A program made the position numbers and the translations under genes. The notes below the pieces were generated by a model. It worked only from the letters and a program-made list of their open reading frames with translations, was not told where the DNA came from and ran no database searches. 64,000 bases of DNA from Tetrapyrgos nigripes (Eukaryota; Basidiomycota; Agaricomycetes; Agaricales; Campanellaceae): assembly GCA_013368315.1 (NCBI GenBank), contig JAACJM010000003.1:992001-1056000 (forward strand). The letters are read 5' to 3'. The first letter of the stretch is position 1, and each line of letters begins with the position of its first letter. Of the stretch, positions 32,291 to 43,968 are shown in pieces.

Positions 32291-32632
32291 CTTCTCAGAT
32301 ACTCAAGTATTCCATTCACTAGTGGGCTCTGAGTAATTATCCGTCCCTTTGCGGATAAGATCTCACATGCCTGAATCTCAGAGACAGGTTAACGCCCAAG
32401 TCAACGAATTTATATCTGAGGTAACCATCCCTTCCGTTCCTTTGCGGATAAGGTCTTTCGTAAGATCTCAAATGCAAGATTTCGAGAACTCAGAAACAGG
32501 TCACGACTGCATTGACAGCTGTTATTTGATCACTCAATTCTGCAAATCCGCGAGCTCCCAGCTGGAGTTTAAAACCAAGATGGACTTGTGGACTGGCATA
32601 CCCTTCTTCATTGCTCAAAGCTCCCCAAAGAT

Positions 32633-33471
32633 ATGGGATATGGACTTTCTCCTCATGAACCCTCTGTGAAAGAAGGCTTGACTGGTTGTACCTGCGGGTG
32701 GTATACCAATGTAAAACCACTCTTTCTTGTGTTTTTAGTCATTGCTTTGGTCATTTTGAGCGTGATGCTCGTTCGCCTTCGTCATCCTCGCCTTACCGTG
32801 ATCAGTTTGGAGAGGTTCATCGAAGACTTACAACAGTCATTCATGTATACTTGGGAGGAAGGAAGGATACCTTCAGACGCGGAGGTCGATTGTCTTTTTG
32901 GTTCTTTACGTCGGTGAGTTTTGCTTTGCTATACTAGTTATATGCTTTCTTGCGCTGACAGTGATATATTCAGGATCAAAAAAGACTGCGAAGACATCGT
33001 GAAGCAGAAAAACGGGAATGTCTTTCGCTGGTCTTTGCTACATCATTATATGATGACGTCGTTCAATATTCTACGAAATGTTCTTAAATGCTCGGATGAG
33101 GCTGAGATTCTGGAGGTGCAGATCAAAGTGAGTGATACCTAGAAGGCTCTTTGCACTAGCAGGCCAATCATTGTCGTTGTTCTGACCGTCTTGGAATCCC
33201 TCACCCTTTCCCCCTCTCCCCGCTTCTTCCTTCTCACCCTTCCCATTCCCTCCGATTACGCGTGCAGAACTACTGTATCGCCGTCACCGTCTTGGATCTA
33301 AGACCCCAAAATCAAACCATTCTACAGCGTGGTACTGGCAGTGGTTCGTCTCCTTCGGTGACGACGTCAGCCACAGGTATAGAACTGAGAAGCAACACCC
33401 AGGCTGCCGCTGGTACTGGGAGTGGTGGGATCGGAAATCGTGGCCCAACTGGAACGCAGGCTCGTGTGTAA
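32633..33471 (+). CDS. Small single-pass membrane protein, family copy C (212 aa)
   Basis: Exons 32633-32913, 32974-33127 and 33268-33471 join in frame. The start MGYGLSPHEPSVKEGL is chosen by alignment with copies A and B; an ATG at 32,579 in other sequence is upstream but not shared. The membrane helix is LFLVFLVIALVILSVMLV. The exon 2 block CEDIVKQKNGNVFRWSLLHH is conserved, and the Gly/Ser/Thr-rich tail ends GTQARV. Convergent with the SIM-containing gene that ends at 34,369. Unknown function; three open copies suggest the family is functional. Confidence 0.72.
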
Positions 33472-34368
33472 TGGAATCAGGATTTTGTTTAAGATTTTAT
33501 ACAGTGGAGGTATGTAAAGTCTTCTTCAGTCCAGGTCAAAGGTCTTTTAATCAAGTGGTACACCTAGTCAGACGACCCAAATGTGGTACTTGATACGGTT
33601 CTAGACGGCGAGAGCTGGATTTAGTTACCGGACTGATGTGTATGTTGTATACCCCAGTCGTTTTGTTTTCACGGATTGCTTTCGTTTTCACAATGTAACT
33701 TGTTATCGTACTATTCCTCTGTAGATGTATGCAGTATAAGCATCGAATGTGCTAAATCGTATTCCTGAGGTTACAGAGTAACTAGGTAGAGTAGTCCGAG
33801 ATGCAGCGAGAATTCATGTGAGTAGCATTGGTAGTAGTATACAGAACTTGAATTTGAAAAGTAAGCAAGTGCGTGTCACTGTCCGATAAAGCAGACCGAA
33901 AACAATGGGACGAGACGAGACGAGAGCATGTATGTATAGTACTAATTGATACACGAAATGGCTTAGAGAGACAGCAACTTACCAGCCCAATTTGCAACCT
34001 CAGCACTTGAGGTACACATGGGGAGACGTCTAGACAACAAAACGTGGAAGACTAGACGCAGAGATATCGATACAGATCATAGAGAGGGGAAAAACGTGGC
34101 GGAAAGCAAGAAAACAAAGCAAAGTGATCAACAACTTCGAGAAAGCATAAAACGTCAAAACTCAATTGCAAAAAGTTAAAACCCAAAATGACAAGACGAA
34201 AAAGACAGGACGCGACGAGATAGAACGGTGAAATCAAGGCAAGCGACAGAACTCTACAGCAGAAACCATGTCCAGCGTCTCTGTGAAGGCGAAGGCTGTA
34301 CTATAACTGATCGCCCTTCAACCTAACTTTGGCCTTTGACGATAAACATGAAAACACCTACGGCCTCA
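33472..34368. repeat. Duplicated 3' flank between the convergent gene pair
   Basis: Parallel to 25,011-25,791 after copy B through most of its length, with the same gacgagacgaga tract, the gacgtctagaca(a/c)c motif and aggcaagcgacagaactctac. No separate gene seen. Confidence 0.65.
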
Positions 34369-36840
34369 TCAAACCTCATCGAACAGAGAGTCAACGTCGT
34401 CATCGTCGTCGTCGTCGGGAATAGAGCCGGAAACGAGATTGAAAGGGGAATCGGAATTGGAATTGGCACTGGTGCCAATATGAAGTAGAGGGCCCCGAAT
34501 GGGTCGCGCTGGGAGAGGCAGATTGTAGATCTACAAACCATAAGAAAAGTAGAGGGAGTCAGTAAGTCGAAGGACGCCGCATACAAGATATAAAAAACAA
34601 AAGAAAGGAACGTACCGCATTTTCGCTGGTAACATTGGACCTAGCATTATCATTAGTGGAAAACTGAGGTTGCAGCCGAAATGGGGTTTGGGTATGATCA
34701 TGAGCAGTAGCATAGGTAGCACTGCTGCGGGTATCATGGGCATCAGTGGTATTGGTCGTATCGAGGTGATTATCATAAGCATGAGCAGGAGAAGAAGCCT
34801 TCATCTCTTGGCAGTCACGATCTCTACGTGTAACGTTGCCTGGACCTGGATTGACATTGATACTGACATTCTCTGTCTCCACAACCGTAGTGTCAGACTC
34901 TGGCGTTGAAGCTGACGAATTGGCTGTGGAGGATACGGCCGTCTGTGTAGTAGCGATCAGGCTTGGTCCAGTGTCAGTACTCAGTCCCTGCAGGGCTCGT
35001 GGGATAGAGGGAACATAACGCTGGTACGCCTGTTCGCGTTCTTGGGGAGTGGGGAAGTTGTACCGGACAATGGTAATCTCTCTCTCTGGGACGACCGTAG
35101 TGTCAGATTCTGGTGTTGCAACTGACGAGTTGGGTGTAGAGATGACAGTTGTACGTGCAGTGGCAGTCAGGCTTGAACGTGGTCTCGGTTCATCCAGTGC
35201 GCTTGCAATCGAATAAACGTAACGTCTCGAAGCCTTTTCGCGTTCTTGGGGAGTGGGAAGCTTGTACGCCTCGATATCCTCCTGGGAGAATCCTGGAGAT
35301 GGGATGTCTTCTATAACGAAAGGGGTAAGGATAGCAGGGTAAGCAGAAGGCACTCGTGCACTGCTGAGGTTGGGATACTGGTTTACACCTGAATTCGGCA
35401 TAGTCGTGGAACCAGCGTTGGAGGATCTCAGAGTCTGAGCGCCTCGCAATGCGTTAGGGTTTGCCCATGGATAGGGATAGGGATTAACCATGGCATTAGG
35501 TCTAAAGACCTGTGGTCCTGGCGCAACGCTAACGCTGACGTTATGGTAGGGATCGGTACGCATCACAGGTGGTCTCGGTAGCATTGTACGTGGAGCTGGA
35601 ACTGGGTGAGAAGCTGGTGCTCGGAGCTGGAACTGGAACTGGAACTGGAACTGGAATGGGGAGGCATTGACCATCCCGTAATTAGTGGGGGCGCTGGCAC
35701 CCTGCTGTAACGAAGGAGAGGTGCTATCAGGGATCTGTCGATTGAGAGCAACTTTCTTGGCCGTGAGACCCCCGGCGTCGTCAGAACGTCCAGTTTCTTC
35801 AGCCTTTCGCTTGTCCAGTGGCTGAGCACAAGGACCACTCTGATTAGCAGCAGCTTGAGGAGGCTGAGGTCGAGAAATGGGTTGGGGCTGCAGGGTCCAG
35901 GAAGATGGACCCTGTTTGACGAAGACAACCTCCTCGTCTGAATTAGTCAAGTCAATGACTTCATTCCTGACGATTTTCTTCGCAGTCTGTCCAACCTGTT
36001 GCCCTCGTTTTCCTTTGCCTTTACCCTTTCTCATTTCCTCAGCATCGGATTGCTGTTTCCCCCCTTCTACTTTCTTGCCATTGTAGCTTTCATCGGCATC
36101 TTCGAATCGCAGCACCCTGCCAGTTCGGTTCCATACTATGTTGGATGAGCCGGTAGTCTTGTTGTGAATCCACCCGTCAGGGGTTGTCCATATGAGCGGG
36201 GATGACTTTTTCGAGTTCGGGGTTGCGTTTAAGCCAGAAGAGACGGAGAGGTTTGAAGCCGAAGGAGTCGTTAGATATGGATTTGAAGGAGGAACAGAGG
36301 CAGCTGCTGGAGCTAGAGCCCGGGTTTCGGTGATAGTGTTTTGAGATTTTCTATCCGGGTTTGTGTGTTGAGCAGGTATACGATTGAGTGTTGCGATGGC
36401 GGTCGGTGGCAAAGGAATCTGTAGAAAGAATATGATAATGACTTAGTGTTTGTCCAGCTAGGAACGCAAAGAACACCAAATGAAGTCAATATCCTCACCA
36501 TTGAGCCTGACGGCCAACCTGAGTACCCATGGGTATCAACCAAATTCCAATCCTGCAATACCGGATGTGGCTGTTGTTGGGAGGGAGGCCACCCCATCGC
36601 AGTAGGTGAAGTTGAAGAGGTAGGATAATGGGCGTGAGTTCCGTTCGGTTGGTCGGGAGCTCTGTTCTCTTTTGCAATAGGAATTTGATCGTCCCGAACA
36701 TTGTGGATTTCGCAGAGCTCGGGCTGAGTCAGAAAATGCTGGGCAGGAGAGGAAGGAGAGGAAGAGACGGTGTGTTGGGGATGGAAGGGCCAGGAGGCTT
36801 CATGACTCTGGCTATTGTTGGCAACAATACCGCTGTTCAT
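34369..36840 (-). CDS. Large disordered protein with SUMO-interacting-motif-like segment (768 aa)
   Basis: Three exons: 36840-36499, 36418-34616 and 34530-34369, with GT-AG borders in frame. Exon 1 (114 aa) is Ser/Pro/Gln-rich. Exon 2 has a Trp-bearing segment (PLIWTTPDGWIHNKTTG), a basic KGKGKGKRG run, then EVIDLTNSDEEVVFV near residue 268, the hydrophobic core plus acidic Ser pattern of a SUMO-interacting motif. It also has KRKAE, a FQFQ dipeptide run, and a tandem internal duplication of about 75 residues starting (Y)xxPTPQERExA and ending TPESDTTVV. Exon 3 ends in seven consecutive Asp then VDSLFDEV. A nuclear, SUMO-linked role is inference. I know no family. The broken paralogue at 25,792-27,315 keeps the SIM-like core. 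Confidence 0.65.
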
Positions 36841-37685
36841 GTCGTAGCTAATAGAAGTATTAGTCAGTTAAAGCAGGTTAAAGCAAAAACGTATACAACG
36901 CAGCATACTCACATTATCGTGAGTTCGTGAACTGAAGAGGTGAGTAAGAGGGGAAGAGATGTCCCAATGATTGAAGAAAGAAATAAAGCGAGACGCGTCG
37001 AAAAACGGTCACGAGACGATTGTAGACTATGACTCTGATTCTGAATCTGGTCCAAACACCGCGCACATCACTACACGTTCTTCTTCGCATCCAAGGGTCC
37101 ATGGAAGATCCATCTGTCTCCTCCCAAGCATAGACTGCAAGCACTCCTGAAAATTTCGGGGAGATGACTCCAGAATTTCATCCATGCACCCTGGTATAGA
37201 AGAGGACGGTGGCAGAGCTGTCAAGTTCGGAATCAGTCCTTTTGTTTGGAAGTCTCCACGAGCTGCTAAGAATGTTCCAATCTAGCCTGGGAGCGCTTGT
37301 CGATGATTCACGCTTCGTTTGGAAGGCGAAGCCCAATCGTTAAAATTTTGCATCCAGGACTGGATTTGCTGCTTCGTTGACAAATGTAGCTTCACCAAGG
37401 AGTACCCATAGGCAAGAGATGTCGACGCTTGTATCTGGCAATGCTCAAATGAAATGGTATTCGTTCACTATGCATGCGAGCCCTGCGAGCACAGAGGGTG
37501 GATCTTTCGTCAAGGTCGCCCATTCCGTTATCTACTGCTCCTTCATTGCGATGTTCTGCATGTCCTCAAAGGCTTGTCTATACACCAGTCTATCAGACAG
37601 CATGTCTACGCGGTTTCGAAGCCTACTTGCCGATTTCTTGCGCTGGGATAATATCCTGGAATGTTGGAACGTTGGAATGTGTACC
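36841..37685 (-). other. Upstream region; possible last exon of an unrecognised gene (37,027-37,283)
   Basis: On the minus strand an acceptor-like ctag at about 37,284 opens a frame (IGTFLAARGDFQTKGLIPNL) that ends VFGPDSESES and stop at 37,027. The last part matches a block at 21,797-21,864, so this end was duplicated with copy D. No upstream exon or start was identified. 36,860-36,935 is the shared upstream region of the SIM-containing gene. Confidence 0.25.
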
Positions 37686-38300
37686 TCAATCTCGAACCGA
37701 TGAGGCCTGCACATCGACGACATCTTCAGCATTGTGAGTGGTTAATGGGGCAAGTCGGCTCACGCGCTTTTGTTCGTCATTTTCTTCCCCTTGGCATCCT
37801 GAAATTTGTCTTAACAACGTACCAACGGACTCGAATTTGTCTCCAGCATTCAGAAGGATAATCAGGACATGCATTTGCGGCTTGCGACGATGTCTCCACA
37901 GAGAGAAAATTAAAGACAACGTGACAACGTCGTTCTGTCGATAATCCGAATGGAAAGGAAGGTCAGATATGTCAATACTCTTCACAGCTTAAAAACTAAC
38001 CTGTTGCTACAGAGTTCAGATAGAAAGTGACGCAGACAACAGATACTGGCAGAGGAGACAATTTGAGGGCTTGATGTGTACGTTGCGATTTGGACTTCGA
38101 ACTGGGCTCTGGCATGTCGGGAGTGTTGGGTGAGGTGTGAGTGATTTTACATTTGGACGGGGCAGACCTAACAATTGGATTTACAGCAGTCGTGCTACTT
38201 CCATGGGCCGAAACTGACAAGCTGCCCTCGACAGAAAATCCACCAGTTGTTTTCGAGCCAGCGCGTGGAGGGAAATTTCTTATGTAAGATTGCATCCACT
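37686..38300 (-). CDS. Possible hypothetical gene, divergent to HOP1
   Basis: A minus-strand frame from an ATG near 38,300 (MQSYIRNFPPRAGSKTTGGF) is Ser/Thr/Pro-rich to about 38,035. An intron-like gtatctgttg...ggttag/cgacag would lead into a second frame ending SSVRD at 37,686. No domain, no paralogue, weak splice signals. It may be 5' leader of something else or not coding. Confidence 0.25.
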
Positions 38301-38417
38301 GTCCAGTGACACTGACTGCCCGTCGCGTCACGGTCTTGTCTTTTTCTTCCCTTCCTCTACTTGCTTTCAGATTCCAGCACACTCTTTACATCCTCTGATC
38401 CTTCCTTTGCCTAAATT

Positions 38418-41400
38418 ATGCAAGCTCAAGCAGCAAGTCGCACGGAAACGCGTGCTGTATCCTCTGCGACGAGCGTGGAGGTCGTTGAGACATTACTGAA
38501 GGCTGGCTTGGGATGCATTACCTTTATGAGGTATGATACCTGCTATCAAGGACGTCCTTCCATGCAATTAATCTTTTGATGTTACAGAGACTTGCTGCCT
38601 CAAGATAATTTTCAAGAAAGTACGCGTCTCCACTCGACGCGTCGAGCTGATGCTTATCACGCTGTCCAGGTCAATTGACAACGGCAGAAGATGGAATGTC
38701 TTACTCTAGCTCGAGCTTTTCTACACCTGACAAAAGGAACGCCAGTGGATTCAAGATCATGGTACGGGTTGCCGCAATGCTCTCAAATTTGTTTTTTCTT
38801 GACCATTTCTTTGCAGACTATGTCGCGTGGGTACACAGATGAAGCGGATAGGATCCTCAACTACTTGGTGAGTTGTATCTTTCTATCGCCGTTCCCTTCC
38901 GCTAACCAGGAGATAGGAATACGGAATATTCGACGCACTCAGGAAACAATATCTTCGCAGTTTCATATTTGCTATTTATCTGGTTCGCGTGTCGAGTTCC
39001 TGGCTCTAATGATTCATTCTGACTCATATATGCGCAGGATAACAACGATCCCAACAAGTGAGTGCGCATATATGTACCTATATGCTGCTCTAACGAGATC
39101 ATCAACACGTTTACAGCATCGTTGAAGCATACACTTTCAATTTTCAGGTAGGTTTTGGCCTCTGACTGTCATGTGGAATATCTGCAACCTGATCTTTTGC
39201 TCCAGTATCATCCTGTTGCGGGAACGAACGAGACTGTTCCTGTCATGACCCTAGAAGACAAATTGAACAAGACGTCGTTACGAGACAACCCAATCGCCCA
39301 AGCCGCGAAGAACGGGAAGGTGCCCACTCTGAAAGATGTTAAACGTAGTCTGAAGGTGAGCGCTGATCTACCTCGAATTCAAACCTTGCTCACGTCTTTT
39401 GAATTCAGCATCTTCTCAAGACCCTCATTACATCCATGACGCAGATGGACGTTCTCCCCAGTAAATAGATTTGTTGCGTCGCAGCTCGTTGTTTATGCTG
39501 ATACATTCTTATTGTCTACAGAACGACGTTACGCTTCTTTTAAACTATTCTATACAGATGACACGCCCGCTGATTATGAGCCTCCTCATTTCAAACCCGG
39601 TGATTTTGAAAAAGACAAGTGGTATTTCATGACCCATGACCTCGATGAGGTGCCCGACACTTGGTCTGTGGGCAAGCTGGACTCGGGATACCACTCGTAC
39701 GTTATCCTTTCTTCTTAAATGCCCAGCCTCTGAAAACGCTGTATTTCAGTGTCAGTGTTAACGTTAGCTCCATCGCTACATTCCTTCCATCGTCCACAGA
39801 CCACGAGAACGCTCCTTTCGCTGGCACTACCCAGCACAACAGGGCGACCGGTGCTTTTGGTGGCTTCACTCTGACTCCGGCTGAGGAAGCTGTGAATCGA
39901 GCAGAGCAAACGGCTAAACAACTGGAAGACGCAGAAAATCGAAACATCGTCTGGTCTGCAGAACCATTTGATGCTGACTTGGACGCTGACGCTGATGGCG
40001 ATGATGATCCCGACTATGTTAAACCACCTGGAGGATCATTCGTACAACCTCCGATGATTGCTATTGGCATCAGAAATGAAGAAGGCGTGATTGAGGCCAT
40101 CGCTACTCAGGGTCAAAATCAGGACCAGAATGAGATGGAAGTAGACCAAGGCGAGACGCACTTCTTTGGCGTTACGCAGTCCGTCCCAACAGGCCTCAAA
40201 GAGGTGGGTTCTGTCTTCTTCTGAACACTATCTTGACTGACTATCGTAATTTTCAGCTTTCCAAGGTGGTACCCGCAACGTCATTCCTCGAACAAACGCA
40301 AATTGTGGACGATCCTCAGGATCGAGACCCTAATTCCAGTCCAGCTAACACACCTACCATAATTCGGCCCACCACTGCTAGGCGGCCAATCTTGTCGCCC
40401 CTGCCGTCATCCTCACCAAGAGCAGACGGAGACATTGATACTCAAATGGAAAGATTGGCCTTGGGTAATGCGACTGTGGACGATTCGGAAATGCTAGGTC
40501 GGTACATTGCTCATCCCAAATATCGTTCATTGCTCACGCTCACTGTGTTCTGCTTGCTGTCAGACTTGGAGACGCAGATCGAGCCTGCTCAAATCCAGGA
40601 AACGCAGACTTTTGACCCCATCGAATCATTTGGATCTGATCTGCCTATTCAGGACGACATTCGGCCTGAAGCCCTGTCAAGGACGTTACAGAAGAAAGAC
40701 AGGGCCCCGACGGAAGTAGTCGAGTGTGAATGTGGTATTCCGGTATGTTATGCTCGGTGAGAATTTGTATCAGCTCACGCCCAACTGTCTGTGTAGAACG
40801 AGGACGAGTCCTGTGCCTGTGAGGGTGGATGTGGACGCTGGTATCATATTTGGTATGTGTTTATTCTTTTTCAGCAACAAATGGCTTATATAGTCGTCTA
40901 TTAACACAGGTGCATGGGGTGAGAGTGAGACGTGGTTGTCGTCGTGGTTCCAAACTTACATACTTCTTCAGGTATCATTCCGAAGATGACCCCAGATTGC
41001 CTGGGGAGTTCACTTGCTTGGACTGTCGATTGCACGCTGACCCTTCATGGGACTTGATCAAAGTGGACATTTATCCGACAATTATGTCCAATCTGAAAGA
41101 GCTGGCGTTGTTCAGGTAGTCCTTTTTGGGTTTTCGGGACTGGTAGCTTGACGCTGATGTTTTTCTCAGGCGGGCTATCAAGGTTGTTGAGAATCAAGGA
41201 TCTGATACAGCAATGAAATTTGCTAAACCCATGGGTAACGAAGGCCTCGTCCCTTTCTTTTCCCATCGACTAATGGTAGCATTCCCAGGTTGTGACAATG
41301 CATTAGCACGTCAGCTGTGGAAGAGGCTTGAGACCGAAGGTACGACCTTTTCCTAATTTATAGAGCCAGTCTTCACACTTTTCTTACAGAGTTTATCGTC

Positions 41401-41915
41401 GAGCAAGTGACGACTATTGATGACATTGGTTTCAAAGAATCTCGTTCTCGTACCAAGACCAAAGGGAAAGGCAAGCAGACTAAGCAGAGGAGGAATATAC
41501 AAAAGCAGACCTACATCTTTAACCGCAACTCCAAGAAGACCAAGAAATATGCTGATTACTTTAACCCGGATCCGGAGGTGGAAGGCCGACTGCTAGGTGT
41601 CCCCCAAACGGTACGCATCCTTATTGCTATCACCTCAGCTGGCCACTAAACTTCGGTCTGACTTTACAGAAAGCCATGGTCAAAGCCCGAAACCTCCCTG
41701 CCGTTCCTCAAGCTCCATTACCGGACCTTCCCTCTGTCTCATCCGCAGCAAGCTTCCCACAGACTCAGACTGTTGCAGACACCTCTCAAACGCAGGATGA
41801 TACTCAAATGATTGCTGACCTCAAGCGTCCCGGAGGACCATGTGGTGATGATGATCCCAGGCCCAAGAAAAAGGTCAAGATCTCGGTTGCAACCCCCATC
41901 GATTTGGCGGAATAG
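38418..41915 (+). CDS. HOP1: Meiotic chromosome-axis HORMA protein Hop1
   Basis: At least a dozen short exons. The HORMA domain starts at once: SVEVVETLLKAGLGCITFMR (38,418-38,530), DLLPQDNFQE, then YTDEADRILNYL, EYGIFDALRKQYL and RYASFKLFYTDD, closing near 39,750. A long acidic linker follows. After it comes a PHD-type zinc finger (CECGIP, CACEGGCGRWYHIWC, FTCLDC; about 40,730-41,020), then a winged-helix-like segment (RAIKVVENQG, NALARQLWKRLETE). A basic stretch follows and the C-terminus ends PKKKVKISVATPIDLAE, a likely HORMA-binding closure motif. HORMA plus PHD plus winged helix is the described Hop1 layout in yeast. Its known role is axis assembly and regulation of break formation and homologue bias in meiosis. 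No break in the frame was found. Confidence 0.9.
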
Positions 41916-43968
41916 ATGGCAGCGGTCTGGAATTTACTCACCCATCACTTTCGCTCTCTACTCGTCATTCATTGCTTCGAAGCGTTTTGGCATTGTTCTC
42001 TCCTCTCCTCTCTCTCTCGTTTGGTGTCTCCTGTTCTGCAAGTTTTTCATAATGCTCCCTTATTGCTCTCGTATTTTTGGACGTGGAATCCTGGTGTATC
42101 ATTTCTATTGCTTTGACTGTACTGTTAGCTGTATCGTGTTTTTATTCTGCCTAATTGCTGAATGCTTTGTGATGGACTACAGTCTGCCTTTTGATATCTA
42201 AGCTGGTGCTGCCTATAATGCGTTCTGGACGGTGTTAATCTTCTCCGTGTGCCAGTCTTGTCTCGAGGCCCTGGAACAACTGCCGCGGCCCATTCCAGGG
42301 ACAGGTACCGGATTAGCGGTTGGTCTTCGGGCTAACCACATTCTATCACATCTCCTGATGTTCTAAGCCTCTAAGGACCTTTTCATGCTCCATCTGTCGT
42401 TCCAAACTTCAAACGCTGGTCCCGGCGGAAAAAAACGATCGCTGGAAAGAATCTCTCCTTGTTACCTTTCTCATTGATAACCAAAGTTGTCGATCAGCCT
42501 AGCCTGCCCCAATCGCTTCAGTACCGACGACACCTCTGGCCAGTAGCACACTACCGAGACCTTCTGATTCCTTCAGCTCTGTCCAGTTGTCCAGCGCTTT
42601 CATTCCCTTGGACTCCCACTCCAAGAAAGACATCTGACTTGGAACTGAAGCGCGAATACATATCTCATTGAATACTTCGAGGGCCTCGACCTCCAAATAC
42701 CATAATAGATTGAGCACCACAGAGAAGCTAGTGTCACTGAGTCTGTCAGTGAAAAAATTTTCCTGAATTCTGGTTTTGATTGCAATCATGCCTCTTTTTG
42801 GTTGGATGATACCCAGTGCGTAAGCCTCGTTGTCAACACCATGTACGTATGTAGTGGCATTATGACTGCAGGTATTGTATCGAGCTCTACGCTTCAACTA
42901 CGATCGGTATTTCTTTCGCGCCACAGCGGTGTGTGTACGTGCCTTGGAGCGACTGTTCAGTGATTGGGTGCGTGTCAGAGATGCGTTCTTCCTCGGATTT
43001 TGAAGTCTTTTTAGTGGATGGGTTCCATGGAGATATGTTTGTACCCCAGAAAAAGTTGCTCCAAAGAACCAGAGTAAATGAGGACATGGATGGCTTTTTA
43101 CTTAGACTAAGTAGCTTGAGCAATCCAGCAGATGGAGAAGAAGATTATGAAAAGCCTCAGCCTAAGAGTAATTAAGCATTGGGAGATATGGTTGAAGAAA
43201 ACTGAGCGGCAGCGGCCAGCAAGCCCAGATCTATTGAGTCGTCTGGGTGAACTCATCGCCCAATCCACACGACTGGGAGCTTGCAAGATTCGCGGGAATG
43301 CAGAAGCGAAGGCTGCCTTCTGTCCTGTCTTTTTCCGTCAGCTGCTAGTGGTAATACTTTTCTGTGAGCAAGATGCGTTTGACTTTCCTCGCAAGCAAAC
43401 CTTGAGTTCCCCTTTTCTGCCATTTCTGCCATCAAAGCATCGAGATAGAAGGCACTGGACTCGGGACTTCTCGTTATTCTGATCGACCCGGCGGAAGTTT
43501 ACTTTTTATGAAATCTGCAGCTGACCACAGACCTGCCCTAAAGAGGATGTATGAAAAGAGCCGAGCAAAATTTACTCAATTCATCCCCTTGCGACGATCC
43601 CACTTCGTCGTGCCGCTTTGGATTGTACGATGTCTACCGTCGCGAGGGCCTCGCAGGAGAGTAATATGGGTGCATGGCATAGTATGCACCTCCGTATCCC
43701 CTTGCTGTTGGTGTATTCACAATGGTGGGGTTCGTTAGAGTGGTGTACATTTATTCCTGACAATCTGGATACTTTTGGATCAGTTAATACATAGAAAAAT
43801 GTCCCTTTTTTTATTTGGCCTGCTTTTCATGATCAGCAGAAGAATGGGGAACCCGATGTGGGCTGTGATGCTGACAGTCAAAGTTTGCGAGATATAATCG
43901 GAAGCTCTTGTCCGCACTGATTGGTCCTTTCTTTCCTTCCCTCATCGCTGTCCCAGCCATTGTCGAGC
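41916..43968. other. Long intergenic stretch; only doubtful frames
   Basis: Candidates are a plus-strand frame 42,933-43,175 (MRSSSDFEVFLVDGFHGDMF), a following frame 43,132-43,482, and overlapping minus-strand frames 43,123-42,887 and 42,897-42,499. They contradict each other, none has a recognisable domain, and none has good splice connections. A decayed gene around 42,900-43,450 is possible. No transposon ends were seen. Confidence 0.35.

Noticed and set aside
43630..43800. Short peptide gene MSTVARASQESNMGAW
   Set aside because: 55 codons, no supporting context, and overlaps other equally weak frames.
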